From Agapetus fuscipes (lineage: Eukaryota; Arthropoda; Insecta; Trichoptera; Glossosomatidae): a DNA stretch of 64,000 nt. Shown one piece after another: positions 1 to 9,075 of this stretch; the first letter of the stretch is position 1, and each line of letters starts with the position of its first letter. The translations under genes and the position numbers were made by a program. Where the stretch lies: contig OX637344.1 of the NCBI GenBank assembly GCA_951799405.1, forward strand, positions 4,464,001-4,528,000, in the 5' to 3' direction. Below the pieces are notes generated by a model. That model was not told the origin of the DNA. It did no database searches and saw nothing but the letters and a program-made list of their open reading frames with translations.

Positions 1-398
1 TATCAGAAAATCGCATTTTAAGTTTTCAGCTCTTTGGACGCCATATTGAATTTTCAAAAAAGTAATAAATCTTTGATTGCAAATAAAAGTGATAAACTTG
101 TTCTTTCTATCAAATCTAAAAGAAATTTAAATATCTTGCATTTTAATAGGTTTTTCTAATATTTTCGATTTAAAATTTCAGGTCGTGTAAACGGTGCTTT
201 ATATTTATTTTTTCAAAAAATTTTTTTTTTAATTTTCTAGAAATTTATATTGTCTATAATATTGTAGAACATTATATCTTTGTAAACCACTTAACTTTCG
301 AAAAACTCACAATCGTTCGGTATTTTTCATATGGCAACCCATAGACACAGATTAGTAAGAGTGTTGCCATAATTTATTTATTAAGTTAAAACTAATTA
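1..398. other. AT-rich stretch, no gene seen
   Basis: Long A and T runs with no coding frame or recognisable repeat. It ends at the GTGG target duplication (399-402) of the first LTR element. Confidence 0.5.
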
Positions 399-402
399 GT
401 GG

Positions 403-945
403 TGTAGCGCGGCGCGAGGCCCCGCGAATACTTTCTCGCTCGCACACTGACCTTCCCGTTCTCGCAAGGATCCTGGCGGTGCCGGGAGCGCACGGAACAT
501 CACGGCGGGACGCGAACTTCAACTTACGCTCCGCCCCGCCAGGGCGGCAAGGAGGGGATGGTCAGCAAGGGTATAAAAAGCCATTACGGGCCCGTATCCA
601 GCAGTATTCATCGGGAGAGCTCCCAATAATTACCTTTTGCTGTGTACGCTATGTGAGTGGACCACTCTAGGTATTAAAAGGAATTCTCTTGATGACAAAA
701 TAGATAACTGTGTACGCTACTGAGTGGACCTTTTACTGATACTCGTAATAACTGTGTACGCTACTGAGTGGACCTTTTACTAATACTCGTAATAATTGTG
801 TACGCCGTGTGTGTGGACCTTTTTACTATATACCTATTCACTGTCTATACTTGCCAAAACAATTGTATAGTGTTGCGCATAATAAATTGTTAAAACTTTA
901 TGTGACATTCTGTTTATTCGAACCCACGTTACCCACGGTGCTATA
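403..945 (+). repeat. 5' LTR of the RT-deleted gypsy element
   Basis: It begins TGTAGCGCGG and ends GTGCTATA. The first 200 bases are GC-rich, unlike the flanks. U3/R signals are a TATA box at 572 and AATAAA at 881-886. A motif beginning TGTGTACGC recurs at 641, 709, 753 and 797, the last three exactly 44 bases apart. Confidence 0.95.
572..605 (+). promoter_or_regulatory. LTR core promoter (TATA plus initiator)
   Basis: TATAAAA at 572-578 is followed about 30 bases later by GCAGT (601-605), close to the arthropod initiator TCAGT. This is the expected U3/R boundary. The same pair is present in the 3' LTR at 4807-4840. Confidence 0.65.
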
Positions 946-948
946 AAG

Positions 949-966
949 TGGCAGCCCAACGTGCGG
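949..966 (+). other. Primer-binding site (putative)
   Basis: TGGCAGCCCAACGTGCGG starts three bases after the 5' LTR. It opens with TGG, complementary to a tRNA CCA end. It resembles lysine-type primer sites, but the tRNA is not assigned. Confidence 0.6.
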
Positions 967-1163
967 CAATATAGACTGGAAGTGAATGTGTGAACAATAT
1001 AAACAGTGTTTTGGACTACTAACTTGTGAATTTAACTCATAGTTAAGTGTGGTGAACACTTTTATATTTTGTTAACCTTTGTGCGCCGTTTGGTGAAAAC
1101 TTTACATCTTAAAAGATAGTTAATTGCTTTACGTTGGCACCAGTGACAAGAGCCCAACAGAAG

Positions 1164-4100
1164 ATGGCTTTGTCAGAAGCCGACATACATAAGCTGATCA
1201 AGGCCATGCGCGTTGGTAGCTTCGCCACGTGCACTGCAAGGTTCGATGGAGCGAGAGACCAGCATGCGGTAGAAGAGTTCCTCCGGAATGCCACGATTTT
1301 CAAAAATTGTGAACAAGTGGAAGATAGTAGGGCCCTTGCAGAACTACCCTTACTATTGCAAGGTGTGGCTTCCCTATGGTGGCAGGGAGTCAAAGACTCA
1401 GTAACGACATGGAATGCAGCCATGGAGAAGCTGAGGGAGGCATATGCACCGAGACGAGAGGCATACCGAGTCTTCGTCGAACTACATAAGGAGTACCAGC
1501 GGGAGGGAGTCTCTACAGACCTCTTCATCACAAGGAAGAGAGCCCTCTTTGCAGAGCTGACAGTGAAGTTCGGTGAAAATACGGAGCTGGACATGGTCTA
1601 TGGAATGTTGGATTCCAGGATCCGAGAGAGGTTGTCAAGAAGTTCAGTGACCACATTTTCCGACCTCCTCAGAAAGGCGCGTGAGGTAGAGGAAGTATTG
1701 GTGGAGAACCGCGCAAGGAAAGACGTAACCGCTAAGGAAACACCCAAGCCAAAGCTGAGATGCGGTAATTGTAGGGTGCTAGGCCACGCGACAGAAGCGT
1801 GCAGAAAAACTAAGAAGACGGCTGCAGATTTTCCACAGGGTAAGCGAAGACCTGACACTCTGGCTTGCTATGGTTGCAATCGCCCAGGCGTAATACGAAG
1901 CAAGTGCCCGAGCTGCAACCCTGAGGTGCCAGAACAGGCAAAGTTCTGCTCCATACTCCTTCCCCAACCACAAACCCAGGCGGAAGACCGGCCAGCAGTG
2001 TGGTTAACCGTCAACGGAGTGACGGGGACCGCGCTTGTCGACACTGGAGCCGCCATGTGTGTTGCTAGCAACGAGCTGGCAACTCTATTAGAGAACCAGG
2101 GCTATGTGTTTCAGACACAGTGGACGAAAGTAGTGCTGGCGGATGGGCATGAGATGGCCCAGAACGTAAAAACGGTGGATGCCACGGTCACCCTCAATGA
2201 CAGAGCAATTGATGCCCGGTTCCTCGTGTTGCCAGGAGCCACCCGAAACCAGTCACTGCTAGGAATAGACTTCCTGATTAAGGCAGGGTTAATGTTGAAC
2301 TTTGCCAAAAGAGAGTGGCGTTTCGCGGACGCAAAGAATTGGAACCGTTTCGCAAAACCCGCTGAACCAAGACAACAACCTGAAGGTAAACATGCAAGAG
2401 ATGTTGAAACAGAACTTGAGGATCGTGCATATGGACCAGAATTCACCCCGAAGAAGATATGCTCAATAATGACTATACAACCAGTGCTGAGTCCGATCGC
2501 CAATACACCAGATGGTCCTCAAAGACTACAGAAAGCCACAGAAAATAGAAAGGGCAATCCAGACGAGCGTGTCAACCAGTTCGAGTTGACACCTCGGCGG
2601 ATCTGCGCGATGATGAGGATGGAGTCATGGGTCAGTCCGATGATACACACACCCGAGATCAGATCCCCTCATCTTGAATATATGTATCGCGATGCGCAAG
2701 ACCTCACCAAGAAGGGCAGGCGATGGAGTTGGACCCATGCCGAAACCAACGCATTTGAAAAGCTGAAGGGGCTGTTGACCAGTGCACCCATATTGAGGCA
2801 AGCAGATGAGACGTTGCCGTATAGCATAAAAACCGATGCCAGCAACTACGCAATCGGAGCAGTTCTAGTCCAGGGGGAGGCAGAGGAGGAACACCCAGTC
2901 GAGTACGCGAGTCGCCTCCTCACCCCAGCGGAAAGAAACTATTCCACGACAGAAAGAGAGGCCTTAGCAGTTGTGTGGGCCATCTCTAAGTTCAGAGGCT
3001 ATATAGAAGGAGCCGCGGTGACCGTTGTGACCGACCACCAACCATTGAGGTGGTTGATGAACCTAAGGTCGCCAACTGGAAGATTAGCCAGGTGGGCTTT
3101 ACAGCTGCAACCATACAACCTCTTGGTAAAATACACCCCGGGGCGGACGAACGTGGTAGCAGATACACTCTCCCGTCCTCCATGCTGTGATGGAAAAACG
3201 GTATGCGGTCTCTGCGTAATAACTATAGACCTGCCGGCCCGAGGTGCCGCCGAAGTAAGGAAGGAGCAACAGAAAGATCCGGACGTCAGGAAGATTCTGG
3301 ATGCCTTTGAAGGAGAACGGCAAGATGAAGATTTCGTCCGATGGTCTAATCGAGGTTACGTTGTGAACAACGGGGTTATCTACCGTTACAACCCTGACAC
3401 AGAAACGGAAGAAGCCCAGCTGGTGGTTCCAGAACACGAGAGACAGATGATTCTGAAGGAGCATCATGATGCTTCAACAGCAGGACATTACGGGATTGAA
3501 GGTACTATCCAACGGATTTCCCAGCGGTATTATTGGCCAGGGATGCGGCGGTACATTACAGACTACGTCAAGTCTTGCGCCGCCTGTCAACGATACAAGG
3601 CCGATAATATGAAGCCAGCAGGACTACTTCAAACCCCCGTGATGCAGCAACGGTTCGAGGTGTTTGCAGTGGATTATTTTGGGCCACTGCCCACATCTCC
3701 CGATGGAATGAACTGGATTTTCATCGTAGAGGATACAGCTACTAGATGGGTGGAACTTTTCCCTTTACCGGATGCAACAGCGGAGCTGTGTGCCAAGACT
3801 CTGCTGAACGAAGTGATCCTACGTTACGGGACGCCCAGAAGGCTAATCAGTGATAACGGCACTCAGTTTGTCAGTGCCATCATGCAACATTTGACATTTT
3901 GTATGGGAATTAAACAAAGTCTGACGCCAGTGTATCACCCAGCGGCGAATCCCGTTGAAAGGAAGAATCGGGACTTGAAGACACAACTAGCAATGCAAGT
4001 AGGAAAGCAGCACGACCACTGGCCTGAGGCCTTACCAGCTATACGGTTCGCCATGAATACGGCCAGATGTCAAGGCACCGGATATACCGCGGCATACCTG

Positions 4101-4574
4101 ACTTTTGGACGAGAGCTGCGCACCCCCGACGATGTCACTCGGGATTTGAGAGGCATTATTCAGTCGGAGAACTTTGTTGCTGAGCTAACACCACTTCTCC
4201 TCCGCCTCAGTAAGATACTAAGACAGGCACGAGAAACGAACGAAAAGGAGCCGGATCGACGGAAAGCAACTGCTGATGCCCGCCGAAGACCGGATCAGGG
4301 TTACAGAATTGGCGACCTAGTTTGGGTGAAGACCCGAGTGATAAGCAGTACGGCCAGAAGAACGACCGCAAAGTTAGCACCTCGCCGAGACGGACCCTAT
4401 GTCATCCTACACCGGCGTAGTCCGACCAGCTATGAAGTAGCAAATCCCGTCGACCCAACCACTGCCGTAGGGACATATCACTCTTCGGCCTTGGCAGAAT
4501 ACAAAGGGAGGGACCAGGAGCCACCGGAACCCTTACACCCCATTCGCAGACGAGGAAGACCCCGTAAGCAGTAG
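1164..4574 (+). CDS. Gag-Pol polyprotein without the RT core
   Basis: One frame of 1136 residues from the first ATG (1164); the frame is open further upstream but has no earlier ATG nearby. Order: capsid-type gag (about 15-190); CCHC knuckle C200-x2-C203-x4-H208-x4-C213; a second motif C235-x2-C238-x9-C248-x2-C251; aspartic protease DTGA at 293-296; a linker; RNase H with D558 (TDASNYA) and D624 (TDHQPL); integrase with an H-H-C-C head near 767-815 and catalytic D837, D897 and E932 (34 residues between the last two, with NPVER at the Glu); a GPY motif at 1077; and a basic tail. The palm of reverse transcriptase, including the YxDD region, is absent. The frame passes from the linker (about 500) straight to the end of the RT thumb (about 512) with no stop or frameshift. 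Gag, protease and integrase could still work in virus-like particles if RT came from a relative. Expression as a single fused frame is inferred. Confidence 0.93.
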   Translation: MALSEADIHKLIKAMRVGSFATCTARFDGARDQHAVEEFLRNATIFKNCEQVEDSRALAELPLLLQGVASLWWQGVKDSVTTWNAAMEKLREAYAPRREAYRVFVELHKEYQREGVSTDLFITRKRALFAELTVKFGENTELDMVYGMLDSRIRERLSRSSVTTFSDLLRKAREVEEVLVENRARKDVTAKETPKPKLRCGNCRVLGHATEACRKTKKTAADFPQGKRRPDTLACYGCNRPGVIRSKCPSCNPEVPEQAKFCSILLPQPQTQAEDRPAVWLTVNGVTGTALVDTGAAMCVASNELATLLENQGYVFQTQWTKVVLADGHEMAQNVKTVDATVTLNDRAIDARFLVLPGATRNQSLLGIDFLIKAGLMLNFAKREWRFADAKNWNRFAKPAEPRQQPEGKHARDVETELEDRAYGPEFTPKKICSIMTIQPVLSPIANTPDGPQRLQKATENRKGNPDERVNQFELTPRRICAMMRMESWVSPMIHTPEIRSPHLEYMYRDAQDLTKKGRRWSWTHAETNAFEKLKGLLTSAPILRQADETLPYSIKTDASNYAIGAVLVQGEAEEEHPVEYASRLLTPAERNYSTTEREALAVVWAISKFRGYIEGAAVTVVTDHQPLRWLMNLRSPTGRLARWALQLQPYNLLVKYTPGRTNVVADTLSRPPCCDGKTVCGLCVITIDLPARGAAEVRKEQQKDPDVRKILDAFEGERQDEDFVRWSNRGYVVNNGVIYRYNPDTETEEAQLVVPEHERQMILKEHHDASTAGHYGIEGTIQRISQRYYWPGMRRYITDYVKSCAACQRYKADNMKPAGLLQTPVMQQRFEVFAVDYFGPLPTSPDGMNWIFIVEDTATRWVELFPLPDATAELCAKTLLNEVILRYGTPRRLISDNGTQFVSAIMQHLTFCMGIKQSLTPVYHPAANPVERKNRDLKTQLAMQVGKQHDHWPEALPAIRFAMNTARCQGTGYTAAYLTFGRELRTPDDVTRDLRGIIQSENFVAELTPLLLRLSKILRQARETNEKEPDRRKATADARRRPDQGYRIGDLVWVKTRVISSTARRTTAKLAPRRDGPYVILHRRSPTSYEVANPVDPTTAVGTYHSSALAEYKGRDQEPPEPLHPIRRRGRPRKQ

Positions 4575-4627
4575 ATGAAAAGGAAGATGGAGATAGGATT
4601 CCTCAGCGGGCCGCAAATTGGAATCCT

Positions 4628-4637
4628 AGGGGGAGAA
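4628..4637 (+). other. Polypurine tract
   Basis: AGGGGGAGAA directly abuts the 3' LTR, the normal plus-strand primer position. Confidence 0.85.
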
Positions 4638-5180
4638 TGTAGCGCGGCGCGAGGCCCCGCGAATACTTTCTCGCTCGCACACTGACCTTCCCGTTCTCGC
4701 AAGGATCCTGGCGGTGCCGGGAGCGCACGGAACATCACGGCGGGACGCGAACTTCAACTTACGCTCCGCCCCGCCAGGGCGGCAAGGAGGGGATGGTCAG
4801 CAAGGGTATAAAAAGCCATTACGGGCCCGTATCCAGCAGTATTCATCGGGAGAGCTCCCAATAATTACCTTTTGCTGTGTACGCTATGTGAGTGGACCAC
4901 TCTAGGTATTAAAAGGAATTCTCTTGATGACAAAATAGATAACTGTGTACGCTACTGAGTGGACCTTTTACTGATACTCGTAATAACTGTGTACGCTACT
5001 GAGTGGACCTTTTACTAATACTCGTAATAATTGTGTACGCCGTGTGTGTGGACCTTTTTACTATATACCTATTCACTGTCTATACTTGCCAAAACAATTG
5101 TATAGTGTTGCGCATAATAAATTGTTAAAACTTTATGTGACATTCTGTTTATTCGAACCCACGTTACCCACTGTGCTATA
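4638..5180 (+). repeat. 3' LTR of the RT-deleted gypsy element
   Basis: Matches 403-945 at a constant offset of 4235 with one substitution seen (5172). AATAAA at 5116-5121 is the likely polyadenylation signal. Confidence 0.95.
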
Positions 5181-5184
5181 GTGG

Positions 5185-5386
5185 CAATTTTAAAAATTTA
5201 AGAAAAATTCTTGGAGCCCTTTTTGAGAAAAGTGCAATTTTATGTTTTTTTTGTATGTCAGCCATCTTGAAATTTCAAGTTGGTGTAATGCCATGCTATT
5301 AATACTTAATACATGTCCAAAAAAATTGATGTAGCCAAAGTTTGGTATCTCTAGGTCTTATACTTTGGAAAGCGACACACATACAC

Positions 5387-5433
<47 letters not shown>

Positions 5434-6088
5434 GATGGACGTTTTTGAAAGATAGTGTTTTTTGGCATGTCCTACACCAGGACAACTCATTTCCGTGAAA
5501 ACCTCGAAAAAAAATTTCCACACCAAATCAAGACTTTCTAGCCTTCAGCTATAGCAAGAAAGTAAAAAATAAAATGTAGCACTGGTTTTTGGATATATTG
5601 TATAATATGTAGATTAGACTCATCAAATGCCAAGTTTTCGAACTCGTACATTTTTGTAATTACCTGTAGCCCCGAAAAACTGAATATTTTTTCAATATTT
5701 CTACTTTTTTATTTTAATTTTTTGTTCTAGAATAAAATAATTTCCCTATTTTTAAAGATTATTACATTTTCAACAAAATTGGAAAAACAAGTTTTTTCAT
5801 ATTACAAATGAGTTTGAAGTTTCACGAGATAAAAAAAGATATTTTCAATGAATTTACCACTTTTAAAAACATTCTTAATATCTTGATTACGTTTCTCGAA
5901 GAGCGCATTTTACAAAAACATAGAATATTACATTCCAGTTTTAAAATTGTTATCAATAAAATAGAGAAATTTTAAGGTTTAAAACTTGGCATTCGCTGAA
6001 TGTTATCATCTTGTAAAATATAATATGCCAAACCCGATACAACATGTAGTAGGTATTGCAAATATACAAAGATGAAGAAGACCGGATG
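5185..6088. other. AT-rich DNA with an old repeat 3' end
   Basis: No gene seen. The part at 5460-5570 reads like the 3' end of a dispersed repeat, with a hairpin near 5532-5565 (ACTTTCT pairing with AGAAAGT) followed by A-rich sequence. The rest is low-complexity. Confidence 0.4.
5376..5433. repeat. (CA)n microsatellite
   Basis: Nearly pure CA dinucleotides with a few TA interruptions. Confidence 0.95.
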
Positions 6089-6318
6089 ACCGGTCCGTAG
6101 CTCAGTGGTAACACTGCGGACTCTGAATGGGAAGGTTGTGGGTTCGATTCCCGGCGGTGCACAAAAAATATGCCATTTATATTTTCAAATTTACTCTTCG
6201 CCGGGTTGAAAAATTCATAAAACCTTTACCAATGACCGGTCACCAAAGGTCCATCCAGCCTTACAGCAACTGGGTCTTGCTTGAGAATTGGCGCTTTGTA
6301 GCGACGACGATCTATAAA
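6089..6318 (+). repeat. SINE-1 copy (tRNA-derived), best head
   Basis: The tRNA-like head has an A box (TAGCTCAGTGG) and a B box (GGTTCGATTCC) about 40 bases apart, but no CCA-ended acceptor stem, so it is not a tRNA gene. A body of about 130 bases follows (CCTTACAGCAACTGGGTCTT and neighbours). Intact copies elsewhere end in TCTTGAGGTGTGATTCACAC and an ATT-rich tail. Here the 3' end is lost at the junction with LINE-A. Confidence 0.85.
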
Positions 6319-6738
6319 TCTATAATCTAAGTTGCAAGGATATATTCATTTAAAGCTCTCAGATGTATGCCCACAAACCAACAAGTGTAGTTCGCGCTTA
6401 CAAATGCTGAATGTGTACTTACAAATAAAATCCAAACCTCAAATGAACATAAGCCCCACAACTTTTGCGGACCTTCCCTGAAACAGGGGTGACATTGGCA
6501 AAGTGAACCATTTTATACAGTATGGGTGGTCAGCCTCATACCAACCTATAAGTCAAGGAATATGAATAATAAATTACATTTAAATATAAAAAAGAACAAA
6601 ACCTTACAAAGAAATCTATACAAAAAAAGTCAAAAATTTCCTATGCAAAAAATGTAGCAAATGAATACACCAACATTAGAAATCAACATTGCAGATTAGC
6701 CGCCACTTCTTCCTGTCCTTGCATACTTCTTTCATGTC
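6310..6738 (-). repeat. LINE-A copy with end of ORF2
   Basis: Minus strand: the last codons of a LINE ORF (DRKKWR-like, stop at about 6696-6698), about 110 bases of A/T-rich 3' UTR, then the conserved 240-bp 3' end. That end starts TTCCTTGACTTATAGGTTGG and finishes with TTGCAACTTAGATTATAGAT-like repeats. This copy links the abundant short repeat to its parent LINE. Confidence 0.85.
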
Positions 6739-6757
6739 ACGATCAAGCTCGTAAAAA

Positions 6758-7025
6758 GGTCGATAGCTCAATTGGTAGAATGCTTGCATTCCACGCCGAG
6801 AGCAAGGGTTCGATCTCAAAGGCATACTCAGCCTTCACAAGAAATAAGAACCAGCCCCCCCGGGAGCTGGGAAACCCCCACTTCAACTGAAAGTGGTTGG
6901 TGTGAGGCCGGCCCCCTTACCTGTAAAAGTAAATAGGTCCCGAAGCGCCACATGCGACCCCTTCGGGGATAACGCAGGCAAGAAGTTACACTATATGTGT
7001 AGCTTAGTTGCGTTTTGCGTTTAAG
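6758..7025 (+). repeat. SINE-2 copy, internally deleted
   Basis: The SINE-2 head has A box TAGCTCAATTGG and B box GGTTCGATC. The body contains a hairpin (GGGAGCTGGGAAACCCCC region) and the GGGATAACGC and AGAAGTTACACTATATGTG block, with a TTGCG-rich tail. The segment after the B box (GTTTCGGTGTTTATTTC in other copies) is missing. Confidence 0.85.
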
Positions 7026-7139
7026 AAGTATGGCTCATCTTTAAACCTGAGTTTTATGGATTTAAATTTAAAAAAAATAAACAATACAATAATGTATTTT
7101 TCCAAAGGGATTGAACAATAAAAACTTACTTGCACTTTC

Positions 7140-7282
7140 AGAGGAGCCTGTAGCTGTTAGCACACTTTCCGTAAACACGTGATCCAAGCACCATCCACTA
7201 ACACCATCAAAACATGCAAGCAACATTTTTTTCTTAGCGGCTACTTTCGCGGCTGATAAGTCTTGAAAAGCTCTTGGCAATA
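7140..7282 (-). other. Candidate orphan exon
   Basis: On the minus strand a codon-like frame (contains KKKMLLACFDGVSGWCLDH) runs to a strong 5' splice site, CAA|GTAAGT (boundary at 7140/7139). The upstream limit is a weak AG near 7283, just after an in-frame stop. I do not recognise the protein and no partner exon was found. It could be a host exon, a pseudogene or a relic of a transposon. Confidence 0.3.
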
Positions 7283-7798
7283 ACCTTTAGCTCTTATTTA
7301 GGCACATTTTAAGAGATTCTAGCTGTTATAGTTCTAAAAAGGTTAATTTGAATGCTTACTAGTAATTTTCTTACGGCAGCCATATTTTTTCGTTAAAAAA
7401 AAATAACTATCTTAATCAATAGCAATATTTTAATTCAATAAGGCAAAATTTGAATAAGGTATGCTATGCGATTTAAAATACATGCCTTTTTGTATTAATA
7501 TAAGTTTTATTTATAATGCAACTTACCACCAAACACCTGATTTACAAAAAATATATATATTAAAATCTAAATTTTTTTAAGTTACGAAAGGCCCGTCTCG
7601 TATACAGAACTATTATCCTAAAGTATCACGATAAAGTGCCATTCGCAGTATGTTTTACATTTCCCTGATTTCTTAAAGCCATTTATTATTTTGTTTGAAT
7701 ACAACTCATACTTATCTATCCATTTTGAAACTTGGTAAGACGCGCACGCGCCATTATAATATGTATTTCAATTCACGGCTGTGTAAAAAATCTTCCAC
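7283..7798. other. AT-rich, nothing recognised
   Basis: No coding frame or repeat family seen. Confidence 0.4.
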
Positions 7799-7830
7799 AG
7801 AAACATCTCGCTCTAGAGCGAGATGTTTCT
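7799..7830. repeat. 32-bp perfect palindrome
   Basis: Reads the same on both strands, centred on CTCTAGAG. Confidence 0.95.
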
Positions 7831-7878
7831 CGGGTTCTCTCGCTCTCGCTCACCCGAGCGAGAGCGAGAGAACCCGAG
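7829..7878. repeat. 23-bp perfect hairpin, 4-base loop
   Basis: Arms 7829-7851 and 7856-7878 pair perfectly around the loop ACCC. The arms are rich in CTCTCGCTCTCGCTC. It touches the palindrome at 7799-7830. Confidence 0.95.
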
Positions 7879-8358
7879 TTGCAAGTTGTGTAAGAGTTAA
7901 ATCCAAGACTAATTTAGTACGTAAAAGCTGTCTTGCTAGGTTATATTGAGGTAAAATTAAGGTTGTCGAGGTTATATTTGAGTTCTGCCGTAGCTCTTCG
8001 AGCGGTTTTGTATTTGAGCTATAGGTTTTGGTGTAGCTCTCTGCAAGGTTCTAAAACTGGGGCCCTTTTAGCACTCACGAGGCCAGTATAAGGTTAATAT
8101 AACGTTATTGAGACTATTAAGACTTACGTGCCGATTTCCATACAAAGGTTCTGGGACCATTTTGTAACCTTTTTAAAACCTAAATGGTTACTTGGGTAGT
8201 CCATATGTGAAGAAGAACACTTTAAAATAGGTTTGTATAGTAATTTACTTCACATGAAACACAAAAAACTATGTTTAAATAATAAAAACAACTTATAGCG
8301 GGTCGATCTATTATCACGGCGCAAACAGTGTTGCCAACGCCAAATGCCAACGCCAATG
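7879..8358. other. Unassigned DNA
   Basis: No frame or repeat family recognised. Confidence 0.4.
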
Positions 8359-8482
8359 CCAAGCCTTACAGCAACTGGGTTTTGATTTAGAATTGGTGAT
8401 TTCTATAGCGATGATCAAGCTTTTAGAAGGATTTTGAGCAGTGTTTCACACAAAAACAGCGCACAGAAAATAAATCATTCAA
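8359..8482 (+). repeat. SINE-1 3' half
   Basis: Starts at the CCTTACAGCAACTGG block and keeps the 3' tail; the tRNA-like head is missing. Confidence 0.7.
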
Positions 8483-8516
8483 ATATTAAAGGATGTTAGC
8501 AAGAACAAATATAGTA

Positions 8517-8710
8517 CAAACGAAAATAAACTAAGTGAAGGTCAGAATGAATTATTATAAGGCAAACGATATAAAGTACTGTTTGAACGGACGCCCAATT
8601 TCCGAAAAGGTTTTGTTTTCAAAGTTGGTCAAAAAATAACTGAAATAAATTTAGTACGATTTCCATAAGAGAATGGGCACAAAAAGAAACATTGAGTTTT
8701 TTTCATAAAG
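8517..8710. repeat. Direct repeat, copy 1
   Basis: Similar in order and sequence to 8877-9075: both open with CAAACGAAAATA and end with AAGAGAATGG(G/A)CACAAAAAG plus a GAGTT stretch. A LINE-A fragment separates them. Confidence 0.65.
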
Positions 8711-8721
8711 GATCCTATCTA

Positions 8722-8876
8722 TAATCTAAGTTGTCCCCTATGTGGACTTACATAAAAACCCAATCTCAAATTAACAAAGCCCTTCAACTCTTTCCGAACT
8801 TCCCTGAAACAGGGGTGACACTGGTAAAGTGAACCATATTTAACGGTATGGGTGGTCAACCTATACCTATTATACA
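8722..8876 (-). repeat. LINE-A 3' end, degenerate
   Basis: Keeps the tail, the CCCTGAAACAGGGGTGACA block and the head region with internal losses. Confidence 0.7.
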
Positions 8877-9075
8877 AACGAAAATATAATACTTATTGGT
8901 CATTTTCTGAAGAATAAAGAATAAGGTAAAGATATAAAATATTGCTTGAATTTAAGACCGATTTCTGAATAGGTGTTGTTTTCAAAGTATGGTCAAAAAA
9001 ATAACTGAAAGAAATTTATTACAAATTCTATAAGAGAATGGACACAAAAAGAGAGACGGTGAGTTGTTTTCAATA
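8877..9075. repeat. Direct repeat, copy 2
   Basis: Partner of 8517-8710, with many substitutions and small indels. Confidence 0.65.

Larger units (their letters stand above)
403..5180 (+). mobile_element. Ty3/gypsy LTR retrotransposon lacking the RT core
   Basis: A complete insertion of 4778 bp. The two LTRs (403-945 and 4638-5180) differ at one position by eye, 937 G against 5172 T. The 4-bp duplication GTGG lies at 399-402 and 5181-5184; it could be read as AGTGG. A primer-binding site follows the 5' LTR, a polypurine tract precedes the 3' LTR, and one long frame lies between. The integrase and the C-x2-C-x9-C-x2-C Gag motif suggest the CsRn1/Kabuki-like group of insect Ty3 elements, which is a judgement from memory. 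The near-identical LTRs show a recent insertion, yet the polymerase core is deleted, so replication must have been helped in trans. Confidence 0.95.

Noticed and set aside
1109..2503. Several antisense frames over gag-protease
   Set aside because: Shadows of the sense polyprotein.
6089..6165. tRNA gene
   Set aside because: A and B boxes are present but the acceptor stem and CCA-side pairing are missing, and the sequence continues into a shared SINE body; the same holds for the other tRNA-like heads.
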